Source: JAXMDT01 sp046348685
Lineage (GTDB): Bacteria; Pseudomonadota; Alphaproteobacteria; Rickettsiales; UBA998
Assembly: GCA_046348685.1 (NCBI GenBank)
Contig: JAXMDT010000017.1
Span: 1 to 31,454 of the forward strand
Reading direction: 5' to 3'
DNA length: 31,454 nt
The position numbers and the translations under genes were made by a program. Below the pieces are notes generated by a model, which did no database searches, was not told the origin of the DNA, and saw nothing but the letters and a program-made list of their open reading frames with translations. Positions 8,952 to 16,313 of this stretch are shown in pieces; within the stretch, counting starts at the first letter, position 1, and every line of letters starts with the position of its first letter.

Positions 8952-10220
8952 TTAATCCCCGAAGGTGAAGGCGTAGGCTTCGAGTCCAGGTCCGTCGGCG
9001 GTGATTTCCAGCACGGCGGACTTGAATTCGGGCTGGTCGATGAGGCTGTAGAGCCGGTGGCTGTCAACCGTGATGGTGCCATTTTTTGCATCATCTCCAA
9101 GCAGCGTGCCGCTGACTGGATGCCCGTTCAGCGTCAGCGTTACCTCTACGGGTTCACCGTTTGCGGTGCCCATCACCAGAAAAACGCGACGCGCTTTAAA
9201 ATGCAGCTTCAGCGTTGCGCCAGCTTTGGTCGACGTGATTTTTTCCGCGGCAACATTCCATCCGCCGCCCAGTGCCCAGTTATTGAGCGGCAGGGAAGCA
9301 GGGGATTGATAATCACTATCTTGGTTACGTATCAGAGCAGGTGAACCGGCATAGGATTGCGCCCGCGCATAGCCAAGATACGTCTCCGGCGTCTGGCCTT
9401 TGCGATACGGCGTCTGCTCCGGCGTGGATTCGGTTTTTTCCGTAATACCCAGCAGCGTGCGGATATTATTCTCTGTTCTGGCATATTGCCCTTCGCCGAA
9501 ATGCGTATACACCACTTTTCCCTCTTGATTGATCAGGTAATGCGCCGGCCAGTAACGGTTTTTAAAGGCGGTCCACGTATCGAGATTATTATCCATCGCC
9601 ACCGGGTACTTAATATTATATTTTTTGATGGCAGCCTCGACGTTTGCCTGATTTTTCTCGAATTCAAATTCCGGCGCATGCACGCCAACAATCACCAGTC
9701 CATTATCGCGATATTTTTCGTCCCACTTCGTAATGTATGGCAGCGTGCGAATGCAGTTGATGCAGGAATACGTCCAAAAATCGATTAGCACGACTTTGCC
9801 TCTGAGCGACTTCATCGTTAGCGGGTCGCTGTTGAGCCATGTATCGATGCCGGTGAATTCCGGCGCATCATAGGGGTTAGTGAGAGCAGCCTGCAGGCCA
9901 CCTGCTGTACCGCTGGTTTCCGCTATGTTTTCGGCAGGCGCATCGGATTGCGGATTCGCACCGGAAGCAATGTAGGCGACCGCAAGCAGAATGATAATGC
10001 CGAATGCTTTTCGCACCTGCTCGGCATGCTGCGTGAAAAAGCCCAGCTTGCTCATCAGTTTCCGTCCCGTGAGTGCGATCACCAGCATTGGCACGCCTGC
10101 GCCGATGGCAAACGCCGCGATGATCAAAAATCCGCTGACATCGTTTTCCTGGCGGATGACCTGCACCAGCACAGCGGCAAGAATAGGCCCGGCGCACGGC
10201 GTCCAGACGAGGCCAATCAA
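8952..10220 (-). CDS. DipZ-like protein, downstream part: CcdA C-terminal half, thioredoxin-like domain, C-terminal sugar-binding-like domain
   Basis: This is the larger part of a DipZ-like thiol-disulfide protein. It starts in the middle of the CcdA membrane domain at IGLVWTPCAGPIL, carrying the second conserved CcdA cysteine, and has about three membrane segments up to residue 87. A TlpA/redoxin-like domain follows, with active site C-I-N-C (Cys153, Cys156) in FWTYSCINCIRTLPY. The last ~150 residues resemble the beta-sandwich, carbohydrate-binding-like C-terminus of mycobacterial DipZ. The redoxin should face the periplasm. The frame overlaps the upstream CcdA part by four bases and its only start is a TTG (10220) inside the TTTTGA junction. 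It is therefore better read as one gene (8952-10600) broken or read through by a -1 shift. The first conserved cysteine lies in the other piece. Confidence 0.82.
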   Translation of the reverse strand: MIGLVWTPCAGPILAAVLVQVIRQENDVSGFLIIAAFAIGAGVPMLVIALTGRKLMSKLGFFTQHAEQVRKAFGIIILLAVAYIASGANPQSDAPAENIAETSGTAGGLQAALTNPYDAPEFTGIDTWLNSDPLTMKSLRGKVVLIDFWTYSCINCIRTLPYITKWDEKYRDNGLVIVGVHAPEFEFEKNQANVEAAIKKYNIKYPVAMDNNLDTWTAFKNRYWPAHYLINQEGKVVYTHFGEGQYARTENNIRTLLGITEKTESTPEQTPYRKGQTPETYLGYARAQSYAGSPALIRNQDSDYQSPASLPLNNWALGGGWNVAAEKITSTKAGATLKLHFKARRVFLVMGTANGEPVEVTLTLNGHPVSGTLLGDDAKNGTITVDSHRLYSLIDQPEFKSAVLEITADGPGLEAYAFTFGD

Positions 10221-10600
10221 AAGCCGATCACCACACCGCTTAGGAAACCATCATGGACGTTTGCAGTGAGATTAGTGCCCGCGTTGGCAAAGCGCTGCGT
10301 CCACGCACCGAATGATGCCGATAATTTTTCCGAAAGCAGAATGATGCCGAATGCGGCAAGCAAAACCAGCGAACCGTATTTGATATACTCCAGATCGATA
10401 TGCAGCGCCGAAACGAGTTGACGCGAAAGCAGCGCAAACAGCGTGAAGGAAAGCACGAAACCTAAGATAATGCCGAACGGACGTTTGCGTCCGCCTTCCA
10501 CCGAGGCTGATAAAACAAGAGGCAGCACGGGTAGGATGCACGGCGAAGCAATCAGCGCCAGCCCTTCCAGGAACGACAGGCCGATTTCGACCAGGTTCAT
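10217..10600 (-). CDS. DipZ-like protein, upstream part: CcdA N-terminal half
   Basis: A 127-residue membrane fragment with the CcdA N-terminal motif SPCILPVLPLVL at about residues 19-30, which holds the first redox cysteine. It has three membrane segments and stops with TGA right after SGVVIGF. In CcdA and DipZ proteins this exact point continues into a segment ending TPCAGPIL, and that sequence is found one base back in the next frame. Inserting one T in the TTTT run (about 10218-10221) restores a continuous reading of IGFLIGLVWTPCAGP. The start ATG overlaps the msrB stop as ATGA, so translation is coupled. This is either a one-base deletion (mutation or assembly error) or a recoding site. 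Confidence 0.8.
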   Translation of the reverse strand: MNLVEIGLSFLEGLALIASPCILPVLPLVLSASVEGGRKRPFGIILGFVLSFTLFALLSRQLVSALHIDLEYIKYGSLVLLAAFGIILLSEKLSASFGAWTQRFANAGTNLTANVHDGFLSGVVIGF

Positions 10601-11094
10601 CCGTTGCTCTTCGGGATAAAGGTGAGCGCGGCGCCGTTGCTGCAGTAGCGCAGACCCGTTGGCGGCGGGCCATCGTTAAAGACATGGCCATGATGTCCGC
10701 CGCAGCGTGCGCAATGATATTCAGTGCGCGGCGCGAGTAATTTATAATCGGTTTTAGTGCCTAGATGACCTGCAATAGTATCGTAGAAGCTTGGCCAGCC
10801 GGTGCCGCTGTCGAACTTGAATTGTGAAGGGAACAATTCCAGATCGCAGGCCGCACAGACGAACATGCCTTCACGTTTCTCTTTATTAAGCGGGCTGGTA
10901 AAAGGCGCTTCGGTGCCTTCTTCGCGCAGAATATGATATTGTTCCGGAGTCAGGATTTTTTTCCACTCATCATTTGTTTTTACCAGGGGAGTAATTGTGT
11001 GTGCTGCCCAGGACATTGCTGGCCGAAGCAAGGGAACGGCAGCGAGAAAAATAAACGCACGTAGGGAGTGACGGAGAAAAGAGCGACGATTCAT
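10597..11094 (-). CDS. msrB: Peptide-methionine (R)-S-oxide reductase, Tat-exported
   Basis: A 165-residue MsrB that reduces methionine-R-sulfoxide in proteins. The zinc site is formed by two CxxC pairs (Cys80/Cys83 and Cys128/Cys131), and the catalytic cysteine is Cys151 in GLRYCSNGAAL. The position of the common resolving cysteine reads SGTGWPSF with Thr98, as in MsrB forms that need an external or different reductant. The N-terminus NRRSFLRHS followed by a hydrophobic stretch and AMSWA is a twin-arginine (Tat) signal, so the enzyme should act in the periplasm folded with zinc. The ATG at 11094 has a GAGG site; a longer frame to 11115 is less likely. It is coupled by ATGA to the CcdA/DipZ-like gene, a plausible electron donor. 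Confidence 0.92.
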   Translation of the reverse strand: MNRRSFLRHSLRAFIFLAAVPLLRPAMSWAAHTITPLVKTNDEWKKILTPEQYHILREEGTEAPFTSPLNKEKREGMFVCAACDLELFPSQFKFDSGTGWPSFYDTIAGHLGTKTDYKLLAPRTEYHCARCGGHHGHVFNDGPPPTGLRYCSNGAALTFIPKSNG

Positions 11095-11121
11095 AGCGGC
11101 CTCGCAGTGCCACAAGCCTAC

Positions 11122-12309
11122 TCACTTTATATGATAAAGCAAGCCTTTCAGATAGGCGTTTTCTGGCAATAGCGGATGTGCTGGATGGTCCACGTCTGCG
11201 CCTGTAGTGGCGAGGTGTGAGAAGGAAATGCCAGCCTGTTTCATACCATGCTCCACGGCACGGCGGAATTCGGCAGGCGCGGCATGATGCGAACATGAGG
11301 CAATGAAAAAGTGGCCGCCCCGCTTTACAATCGGCGCGCATAACCGCGCCAGTTTTTCGTATCCTTTCAGGCCGCTGCCCTTCATGCGTTTTTCCTTAAT
11401 GAAAGCAGGCGGATCCGCAATCACCACATCGAAGGTTTTCTTTTCCGAAACCCAGCGCGGCAGCAATTCAAAAACATCATCCTCCATCCAGCTGCAACGT
11501 GCAGTCACGTCATTTCTTTGCGCCGCCTGTTGTGATAGGTGGATGGCCAGCGCCGATGCATCGGCCATTGCCACATGCGCCGCCCCCGCACATGCAGCCG
11601 GAAGCCCAAAGCCGCCGGTATGGGAGTAAAGATCCAATACCTCTTTGCCATGTGCGTAACGGGCCATCATGTTTCGGTTGGCACGTTGATCGAAGAACCA
11701 GCCGGTTTTCTGGCCTTTCTTTAAATCCGCAAGAAACCTGACGCCGTGTTCGACGACTTCAACCGGCATATCCGGAATGTTGCCCCAGAAATGTATATCC
11801 TGCGGTAACCCTTCTTTTTTACGCGCAGCCCCATCATCACGAAAAATGATACCGCGTGGGGACAGGCATGAAATCAGTGCCTCCAGCCAGATCGGTTTCA
11901 AGCGTTCCATTCCTGCCGTGGTTGTCTGCACGACCAGGATATCATCAAACCGATCGATAACCAGGCCGGGCAATCCATCTCCCTCCGAATGCAGAAGGCG
12001 GTAATATGGCACATCGAACCACGCGCTGCGCTTTTGCAAAGCCGACGAAAAGCGTTTTTGAAAAAAGGCGGTATCAATTGTTTCCTTTGGCTGGAAGGAA
12101 AGGATGCGTCCGGCGAGCGATACACGATTATTAAAATAGCCGGTTGCGAGGTAGGTGCCGCGCATATCGCAAAATTGTGCCAGCGTTCCGGGCTCGGCTA
12201 ATTCGAGCGCAGAGTTCATCTCGATGTCGCTGGCATAGACCCAGGGATACCCTTCCGCCACAGAAGAAGCTGTTTTCTTTTTGAGAAGTATCGACAATTC
12301 CGGAGTCAC
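11122..12309 (-). CDS. rlmI: Class I SAM-dependent rRNA (cytosine-C5) methyltransferase, RlmI family
   Basis: The 395-residue protein has the RlmI/YccW layout. An N-terminal PUA domain (about 1-75) contains EGYPWVYASDIE. A central beta domain includes HSEGDGLPGLVIDRF, and a Rossmann methyltransferase domain follows, with KTGWFFDQR, the SAM motif VLDLYSHTGGFGLPAA near 230 and DPPAFIKEK near 298. A cysteine in FIASCSHH fits the catalytic Cys of m5C enzymes. Known family members methylate 23S rRNA C1962; this exact target is inferred. The start is a GTG at 12309 with an AGGAG site seven bases upstream. It is divergent from the membrane protein gene with only 38 bp between starts. Confidence 0.88.
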   Translation of the reverse strand: MTPELSILLKKKTASSVAEGYPWVYASDIEMNSALELAEPGTLAQFCDMRGTYLATGYFNNRVSLAGRILSFQPKETIDTAFFQKRFSSALQKRSAWFDVPYYRLLHSEGDGLPGLVIDRFDDILVVQTTTAGMERLKPIWLEALISCLSPRGIIFRDDGAARKKEGLPQDIHFWGNIPDMPVEVVEHGVRFLADLKKGQKTGWFFDQRANRNMMARYAHGKEVLDLYSHTGGFGLPAACAGAAHVAMADASALAIHLSQQAAQRNDVTARCSWMEDDVFELLPRWVSEKKTFDVVIADPPAFIKEKRMKGSGLKGYEKLARLCAPIVKRGGHFFIASCSHHAAPAEFRRAVEHGMKQAGISFSHLATTGADVDHPAHPLLPENAYLKGLLYHIK

Positions 12310-12347
12310 GCTTGCTCTCCTGCCTCTTTTTCAGTATCCGAGAAAGC

Positions 12348-13859
12348 ATGCTCCTTTCCGCGAAACAATCCTTTTTTGCAAAACTGTCTCCGCGCAATGC
12401 TTTGCCTGCCCTGATGTTTATGCTGCTGGCACTCTGGCAGCTCAAGAATCAGTCACCGTTTCAGGATGGCGATACAGGGTGGCATATCAAGGCAGGTGAG
12501 TGGATATGGCGGTATAGAGAAGTGCCCATTACCGATCCCTGGTCGTTCACGGCGGGTGATACGCCCTGGTATAATATTTCATGGCTGTTTGACCTGGCGC
12601 TCGCGCTGCTGCATCAGGTGGGCGGATTAACGCTGCTTTATATTCTTACCATCGCTGCATATGGTTTTATCGGCGCTATTTTAGTGCGCCAGGCATTGAA
12701 CCGCGGCGCCGGCTTTTTATCGATTCTATTGGTTTTTGCTTTCTGCGGCGCGCCGATACTGGCGCAGGTTGCGCTTTGCCGTCCGCAAATGCTCTCAGCC
12801 TATTTTGTGCTGGCGAGCCTTTATGTTTTTTCGAAAGACAGGGAATCGGTATCCTGGAAGCGACTATCTTTACTGCCGCTCATCATGGCATTGTGGGTAA
12901 ATGTTCATGGCGGCTTCCTTATCCTGCCGGTCATGTTTGCCTGTTTCTTGATCGAAGCTTTGGTAGCTAAAGACAAGGTTCGCATCAGGCGGATTCTCAT
13001 CATCGGTGTCCTTACCGCACTAGCGATGCTGCTTAATCCTTATGGGTATCATATCGCGGAGGCGACGCTGCGCTCTCTTCAAAGCGTCATGAAAGCCAAT
13101 ATCATTGAATGGCGCGGCGTATCGTTTGGCAATGATTATCACTACGCCTTTTTCCTGCTGCTTTTCATAATCGGTTTCCGGCCTCTGGATAAAAGCATAC
13201 CTCTGGCGGAAAAATTATTCGCCCTGACGGTACTGTTCCTGACATTGGCCTCAATCCGCCACGGCCTTGTGCTTGCCGTTGCGACGATGCCGTCCGTTGC
13301 CGTAGGGCTCACGCGCAGCTTTTATGAGTCCGCTATCGGGGAGAGAATTAAAAGCAAGGATGCTGATTTTTTTGCGGATATGGTAAAGCCAAAAGTGTCT
13401 TCAGCAGCTGCGATTGCCTGTTTTTTACTGATTTTTGCCTTGGTGCTTCCTACCACGCGCACTTTACTCGCGCCGAATGCGGCAAGTCTCGCGGAAGGCA
13501 AGACGCCCGAAAGGGCGCTGTATTACATGGAAGCGAATTATGCAAACACGCGCTGGCTGAATGAATACGGCGCAGGTGGCCTATTGATATATTACGGCGC
13601 GCCGGAATTCAAAGTGGCCATCGATGGCCGCGCAGACACAGCCTATCCCCGCGCATATCTCAAAGAGTATCTTGGATTTTCCGAAGCATGGGGGCTTGGC
13701 CGCAGATCGCAGGAATTCATCAAGAAATACAAAATTGAAGGCATCGTTGTGGCGACCGACGCCAAGCTGACAAAGTACCTGCGCCGTAACATCCGCTGGA
13801 AGCGCGTGTATCGCGATAAGGATTTCACGGTTTTCGTAAAGCAGTTAAAGACCAACTGA
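12348..13859 (+). CDS. Polytopic membrane protein, GT-C glycosyltransferase-like
   Basis: A 503-residue integral membrane protein with roughly ten hydrophobic helices. Right after the first helix, the loop FQDGDTGWHIKAGEWIW resembles the acidic first extracytoplasmic loop of GT-C lipid-linked sugar transferases (PMT/ArnT type). The region ITDPWSFTAGDTPWYNISWL follows. The C-terminal soluble part (about 410-503) holds the conserved-looking FKVAIDGRADTAYP. I infer a GT-C-like transferase using a polyprenyl-phosphate sugar; this fits the convergent GtrB-type GT2, which makes such donors. The ATG at 12348 has a GAGAAAG site; a TTG at 12312 is also in frame. The 3' end overlaps the GT2 gene by 15 bp. 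Confidence 0.7.
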   Translation: MLLSAKQSFFAKLSPRNALPALMFMLLALWQLKNQSPFQDGDTGWHIKAGEWIWRYREVPITDPWSFTAGDTPWYNISWLFDLALALLHQVGGLTLLYILTIAAYGFIGAILVRQALNRGAGFLSILLVFAFCGAPILAQVALCRPQMLSAYFVLASLYVFSKDRESVSWKRLSLLPLIMALWVNVHGGFLILPVMFACFLIEALVAKDKVRIRRILIIGVLTALAMLLNPYGYHIAEATLRSLQSVMKANIIEWRGVSFGNDYHYAFFLLLFIIGFRPLDKSIPLAEKLFALTVLFLTLASIRHGLVLAVATMPSVAVGLTRSFYESAIGERIKSKDADFFADMVKPKVSSAAAIACFLLIFALVLPTTRTLLAPNAASLAEGKTPERALYYMEANYANTRWLNEYGAGGLLIYYGAPEFKVAIDGRADTAYPRAYLKEYLGFSEAWGLGRRSQEFIKKYKIEGIVVATDAKLTKYLRRNIRWKRVYRDKDFTVFVKQLKTN

Positions 13860-14789
13860 TTCTTCTATAATGTAAAGCGGGCGGCGCTTGGTTTCACGGT
13901 AGATGCGGCCAACATATTCGCCGATAATCCCAAGACTCATCAACTGGATGCCGCCCATGAAAAGTACCGTCACCATCAATGAGGAATAACCCGGAACATC
14001 ATTCCCGAGAATAAGCGTTCGAATGACGATGATCAGCGCAAACAGGAACGAAAGCAGCGATATGATCGCGCCGATATAAGTCCAGATTTTCAGCGGCACG
14101 GTGGAGAAAGCGAGAATGCCGTCCAGCGCATAGCTCCAGAGTTTCCAGTAATTCCATTTGGTCGTGCCGACGGCACGGTCTTCGCGGTCAAAGTGAATGG
14201 TCGTTGTCGGAAATCCGACCCATGCGAACAAGCCTTTCGCAAAACGCGTGCGTTCCTGCATCTGATTGACCGCTTGCACTACCTGTTGGTCCATCAGGCG
14301 GAAATCGCCGGTGTTTTCCGGAATGCTGATCGTCGAGAATTTATTGATGAGGCGGTAAAACCATTCCGCGGAATGGCGCTTCAGCCACGAATCCCCGGGG
14401 CGGGAGCGCCGTGTTGCCAGCACGACTTTAGCGCCCTGTTCCCAGGCGCGCACCATCTCGGCAATAAGTTCGGGCGGGTCCTGCAGGTCGGCATCGATCG
14501 GCACGACTGCTTTTCCCCGGGCATGCGAAAGCGCTGCGGCCATCGCCGCTTCTTTGCCGAAATTGCGCGAAAGCTTCAAAGCGCGAATGCGTGAATCCTG
14601 CTGATGATAGGCGGCAAGCCGCACATAGGTATCATCGGAGCTGCCGTCATCGATGCAGATGATTTCGTAATATGGCGTGATCTGCTCGAGACAGGGGCGC
14701 AGCCGGGCGAATAACGCATCAAGTCCGTCCGATTCGTTTTTCATCGGAACGATGATGGAAAGCAAAGGCGACTCTGCGGATGCGTTCAT
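13845..14789 (-). CDS. Family 2 glycosyltransferase, GtrB/DPM1-like polyprenyl-phosphate glycosyltransferase
   Basis: A 314-residue GT-A enzyme with two C-terminal membrane helices (about 232-256 and 268-293), as in GtrB/YfdH and ArnC-like proteins. The N-terminal domain has SIIVPMKNES, IICIDDGSSDDT near 43 and the metal-binding DADLQDP near 99. RNFGKEAAMAAAL and VGTTKWNYWKLW are also typical. It should transfer a hexose from UDP- or GDP-sugar to undecaprenyl or dolichyl-like phosphate at the inner face of the inner membrane. Which sugar cannot be told. A membrane GT-C-like protein lies convergently with a 15-bp overlap and could use the flipped product. The ribosome site before the ATG at 14789 is weak. 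Confidence 0.87.
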   Translation of the reverse strand: MNASAESPLLSIIVPMKNESDGLDALFARLRPCLEQITPYYEIICIDDGSSDDTYVRLAAYHQQDSRIRALKLSRNFGKEAAMAAALSHARGKAVVPIDADLQDPPELIAEMVRAWEQGAKVVLATRRSRPGDSWLKRHSAEWFYRLINKFSTISIPENTGDFRLMDQQVVQAVNQMQERTRFAKGLFAWVGFPTTTIHFDREDRAVGTTKWNYWKLWSYALDGILAFSTVPLKIWTYIGAIISLLSFLFALIIVIRTLILGNDVPGYSSLMVTVLFMGGIQLMSLGIIGEYVGRIYRETKRRPLYIIEESVGL

Positions 14790-14837
14790 GACTGGCAGTT
14801 ACACACCAAGCCCGTGCCAAAGGTCAATGGAAATATA

Positions 14838-15263
14838 TTAGCCGACGAGTTCGATTTCGCTGAAGAAGAAGCGGATTTCGCGCTCAGCGTTTTCCGGCGA
14901 ATCCGAACCGTGTACGGAATTGCGCTCGATGCCTTCGCCGTACAGCTTGCGGATAGTGCCGTCGGCGGCCTTTTTCGGATCGGTCGCGCCCATCAACTCA
15001 CGGTTGCGCAGAACGGCATTGTCGCCTTCCAGAACCTGCACGATGACCGGCGCGGAAACCATGTATTCCACCAGCTCATCATAAAACGGCTTGTCATTAT
15101 GTACTTCGTAGAATTTTTTGGCCTGCAGGCGGCTGAGGCGAATGCGCTTCTGAGCGACGATGCGAAGCCCATGCTCTTCAAAAAACGCATTGATTCTTCC
15201 GGTTAAATTGCGCTCGGTAGCGTCCGGTTTAATTATGGAGAAAGTGCGTTCTTTAGTAGCCAT
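14838..15263 (-). CDS. ndk: Nucleoside diphosphate kinase
   Basis: A 141-residue Ndk of standard length. It transfers the gamma-phosphate of ATP to nucleoside diphosphates through a phosphohistidine. The active-site His118 is in ERNSVHGSDS. TFSIIKPDA at the N-terminus, NRELMGATDP and the C-terminal FFSEIELV are family signatures. The frame is open upstream to 15536, but the ATG at 15263 with AAGGATC about eight bases before it gives the normal start. It is cytosolic. It is divergent from the OmpA-like lipoprotein gene, and the shared upstream region has a 27-bp palindrome. Confidence 0.96.
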   Translation of the reverse strand: MATKERTFSIIKPDATERNLTGRINAFFEEHGLRIVAQKRIRLSRLQAKKFYEVHNDKPFYDELVEYMVSAPVIVQVLEGDNAVLRNRELMGATDPKKAADGTIRKLYGEGIERNSVHGSDSPENAEREIRFFFSEIELVG

Positions 15264-15341
15264 GATATGATCCTTTTTTAAATGTGAGGCGGCAATATAC
15301 CATTGATTCTCAAAAAGCAAGCGCAACTCACAACCCATGGT

Positions 15342-15347
15342 TATAAT
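15342..15347 (+). promoter_or_regulatory. Candidate -10 box (TATAAT)
   Basis: A perfect TATAAT faces the OmpA-like lipoprotein gene about 92 bp upstream of its ATG. No good -35 is seen at 16-18 bp, so an activator or an alternative sigma factor may be involved. The palindrome begins one base downstream, where the transcription start would fall. Confidence 0.4.
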
Positions 15348-15374
15348 CAACATAGGCAAAATTTGCCTATGTTG
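15348..15374. repeat. 27-bp perfect palindrome (13-1-13), probable operator
   Basis: The left arm CAACATAGGCAAA and the right arm TTTGCCTATGTTG are exact inverse complements separated by a single A. The one-base centre argues against an RNA hairpin terminator, which needs a loop, and there is no T run. The site lies between divergent ndk and the OmpA-like gene, directly after a TATAAT. A dimeric regulator binding here would block or steer the plus-strand promoter. The regulator is unknown. Confidence 0.7.
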
Positions 15375-15438
15375 CACAGAAACTGACTTGAGCGCCTCCT
15401 GTGGATAAGTTATGAGTGGCGTCCGCTTGGGAGAGCAT

Positions 15439-16272
15439 ATGCGCCATTTTTTAATACTTCTGGCCGTTTTGACCGTAACGGCTTGTTCCACCACTGACAG
15501 TTTGAAAACCCTCCGCACGATCCAGCCGGTCGGCACGCCCTATAATAGAGCGCTTTCGGGCGAATATCTGAAACTTTCCGAATATCTAGAGGAGCAGGCG
15601 GATTGGACGACCTCGCAATATTATGCCGAGAAGGGGTTGCGTACGGCGTATGGCGAGAGGGTCAATTTCGATGCGATTCCTTCCGAGCGCGTGATCGGCT
15701 CTGAAACCTATAACGAATTATCGCAAGGCGTAAAATTGTTCACCACCTACGGCGTGCCGCAAGCCAATTCTGCCCAGCCTGAACTCGCGGCGCGTGCGCA
15801 GGTTTTGCTAGATTGCTGGATCGGCGAAATCGCCAAGCAGGAAGGTTCCGATGCGCTCGATTACTGCCAGCAGCAATTTTATAATGCAATCGGTGCGCTG
15901 AAAAACCTTACTGAAAAACCGGAAGGCAAAGCGCCGGTCGTGTCCACATCCTACCTTCTGTTCTTCGACTGGGACAGCACCAGGCTCACTACCGACGCGC
16001 TCAAGAAAATCACCCAGATCATGAAAGATATTCATGACATGGGCAAAGTCAGCGTCACCATCAATGGCCATACGGATCGCTCAGGCGAGGAGTCCTATAA
16101 CATGGAGTTGTCGCAGCAACGCGCGGAAGTCGTGCGCGATATGCTTGTTAAGGGCGGCATCGCCGAGACGTTGATCTCGCTCTTTGCCTTTGGTGAATCG
16201 GACCCTGCCGTGCCGACCGCTGACGGCGTCAAGGAACCGGAAAACCGCCGCGTCGAAGTCTTCGTTGAATAA
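15439..16272 (+). CDS. OmpA-family peptidoglycan-associated lipoprotein
   Basis: A 277-residue outer-membrane lipoprotein. The signal peptide ends in lipobox TVTAC with Cys16 as the lipid anchor. The middle part (about 25-150) is helical and not recognised. The last ~115 residues form an OmpA/Pal-type peptidoglycan-binding domain with LLFFDWDSTRLT, the key NGHTDRSG near 203 and NRRVEVFVE at the end. It should tie the outer membrane to peptidoglycan. The ATG at 15439 has GGGAGAG upstream; an earlier ATG at 15412 would spoil the signal peptide. It is divergent from ndk and 41 bp upstream of the CobD-like gene. Confidence 0.88.
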   Translation: MRHFLILLAVLTVTACSTTDSLKTLRTIQPVGTPYNRALSGEYLKLSEYLEEQADWTTSQYYAEKGLRTAYGERVNFDAIPSERVIGSETYNELSQGVKLFTTYGVPQANSAQPELAARAQVLLDCWIGEIAKQEGSDALDYCQQQFYNAIGALKNLTEKPEGKAPVVSTSYLLFFDWDSTRLTTDALKKITQIMKDIHDMGKVSVTINGHTDRSGEESYNMELSQQRAEVVRDMLVKGGIAETLISLFAFGESDPAVPTADGVKEPENRRVEVFVE

Positions 16273-16283
16273 GGCGCGATGAC

Positions 16284-16313
16284 AGGAGGTAAAATTCCTG
16301 CTAGCCCTTACGA
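16284..16313 (+). promoter_or_regulatory. Strong Shine-Dalgarno site placed 24 bases before the CobD-like start
   Basis: AGGAGG at 16284-16289 is the best ribosome site nearby but is too far from the ATG at 16314. Its first bases can pair with TCCTG at 16296-16300 (CAGGA/TCCTG), which would hide it. A very short frame from an ATT at 16294 would end in a TGA overlapping the ATG as ATGA. This could be a leader that couples translation, or chance. Confidence 0.3.

Noticed and set aside
12312..12347. TTG start of the GT-C-like protein at 12312
   Set aside because: It would sit two bases from the rlmI start with no ribosome site; ATG 12348 has GAGAAAG and begins before the first helix.
15264..15536. 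Longer N-terminus for Ndk
   Set aside because: Ndk proteins start at the ATKERTF region; the extension overlaps the divergent lipoprotein gene and lacks family similarity.
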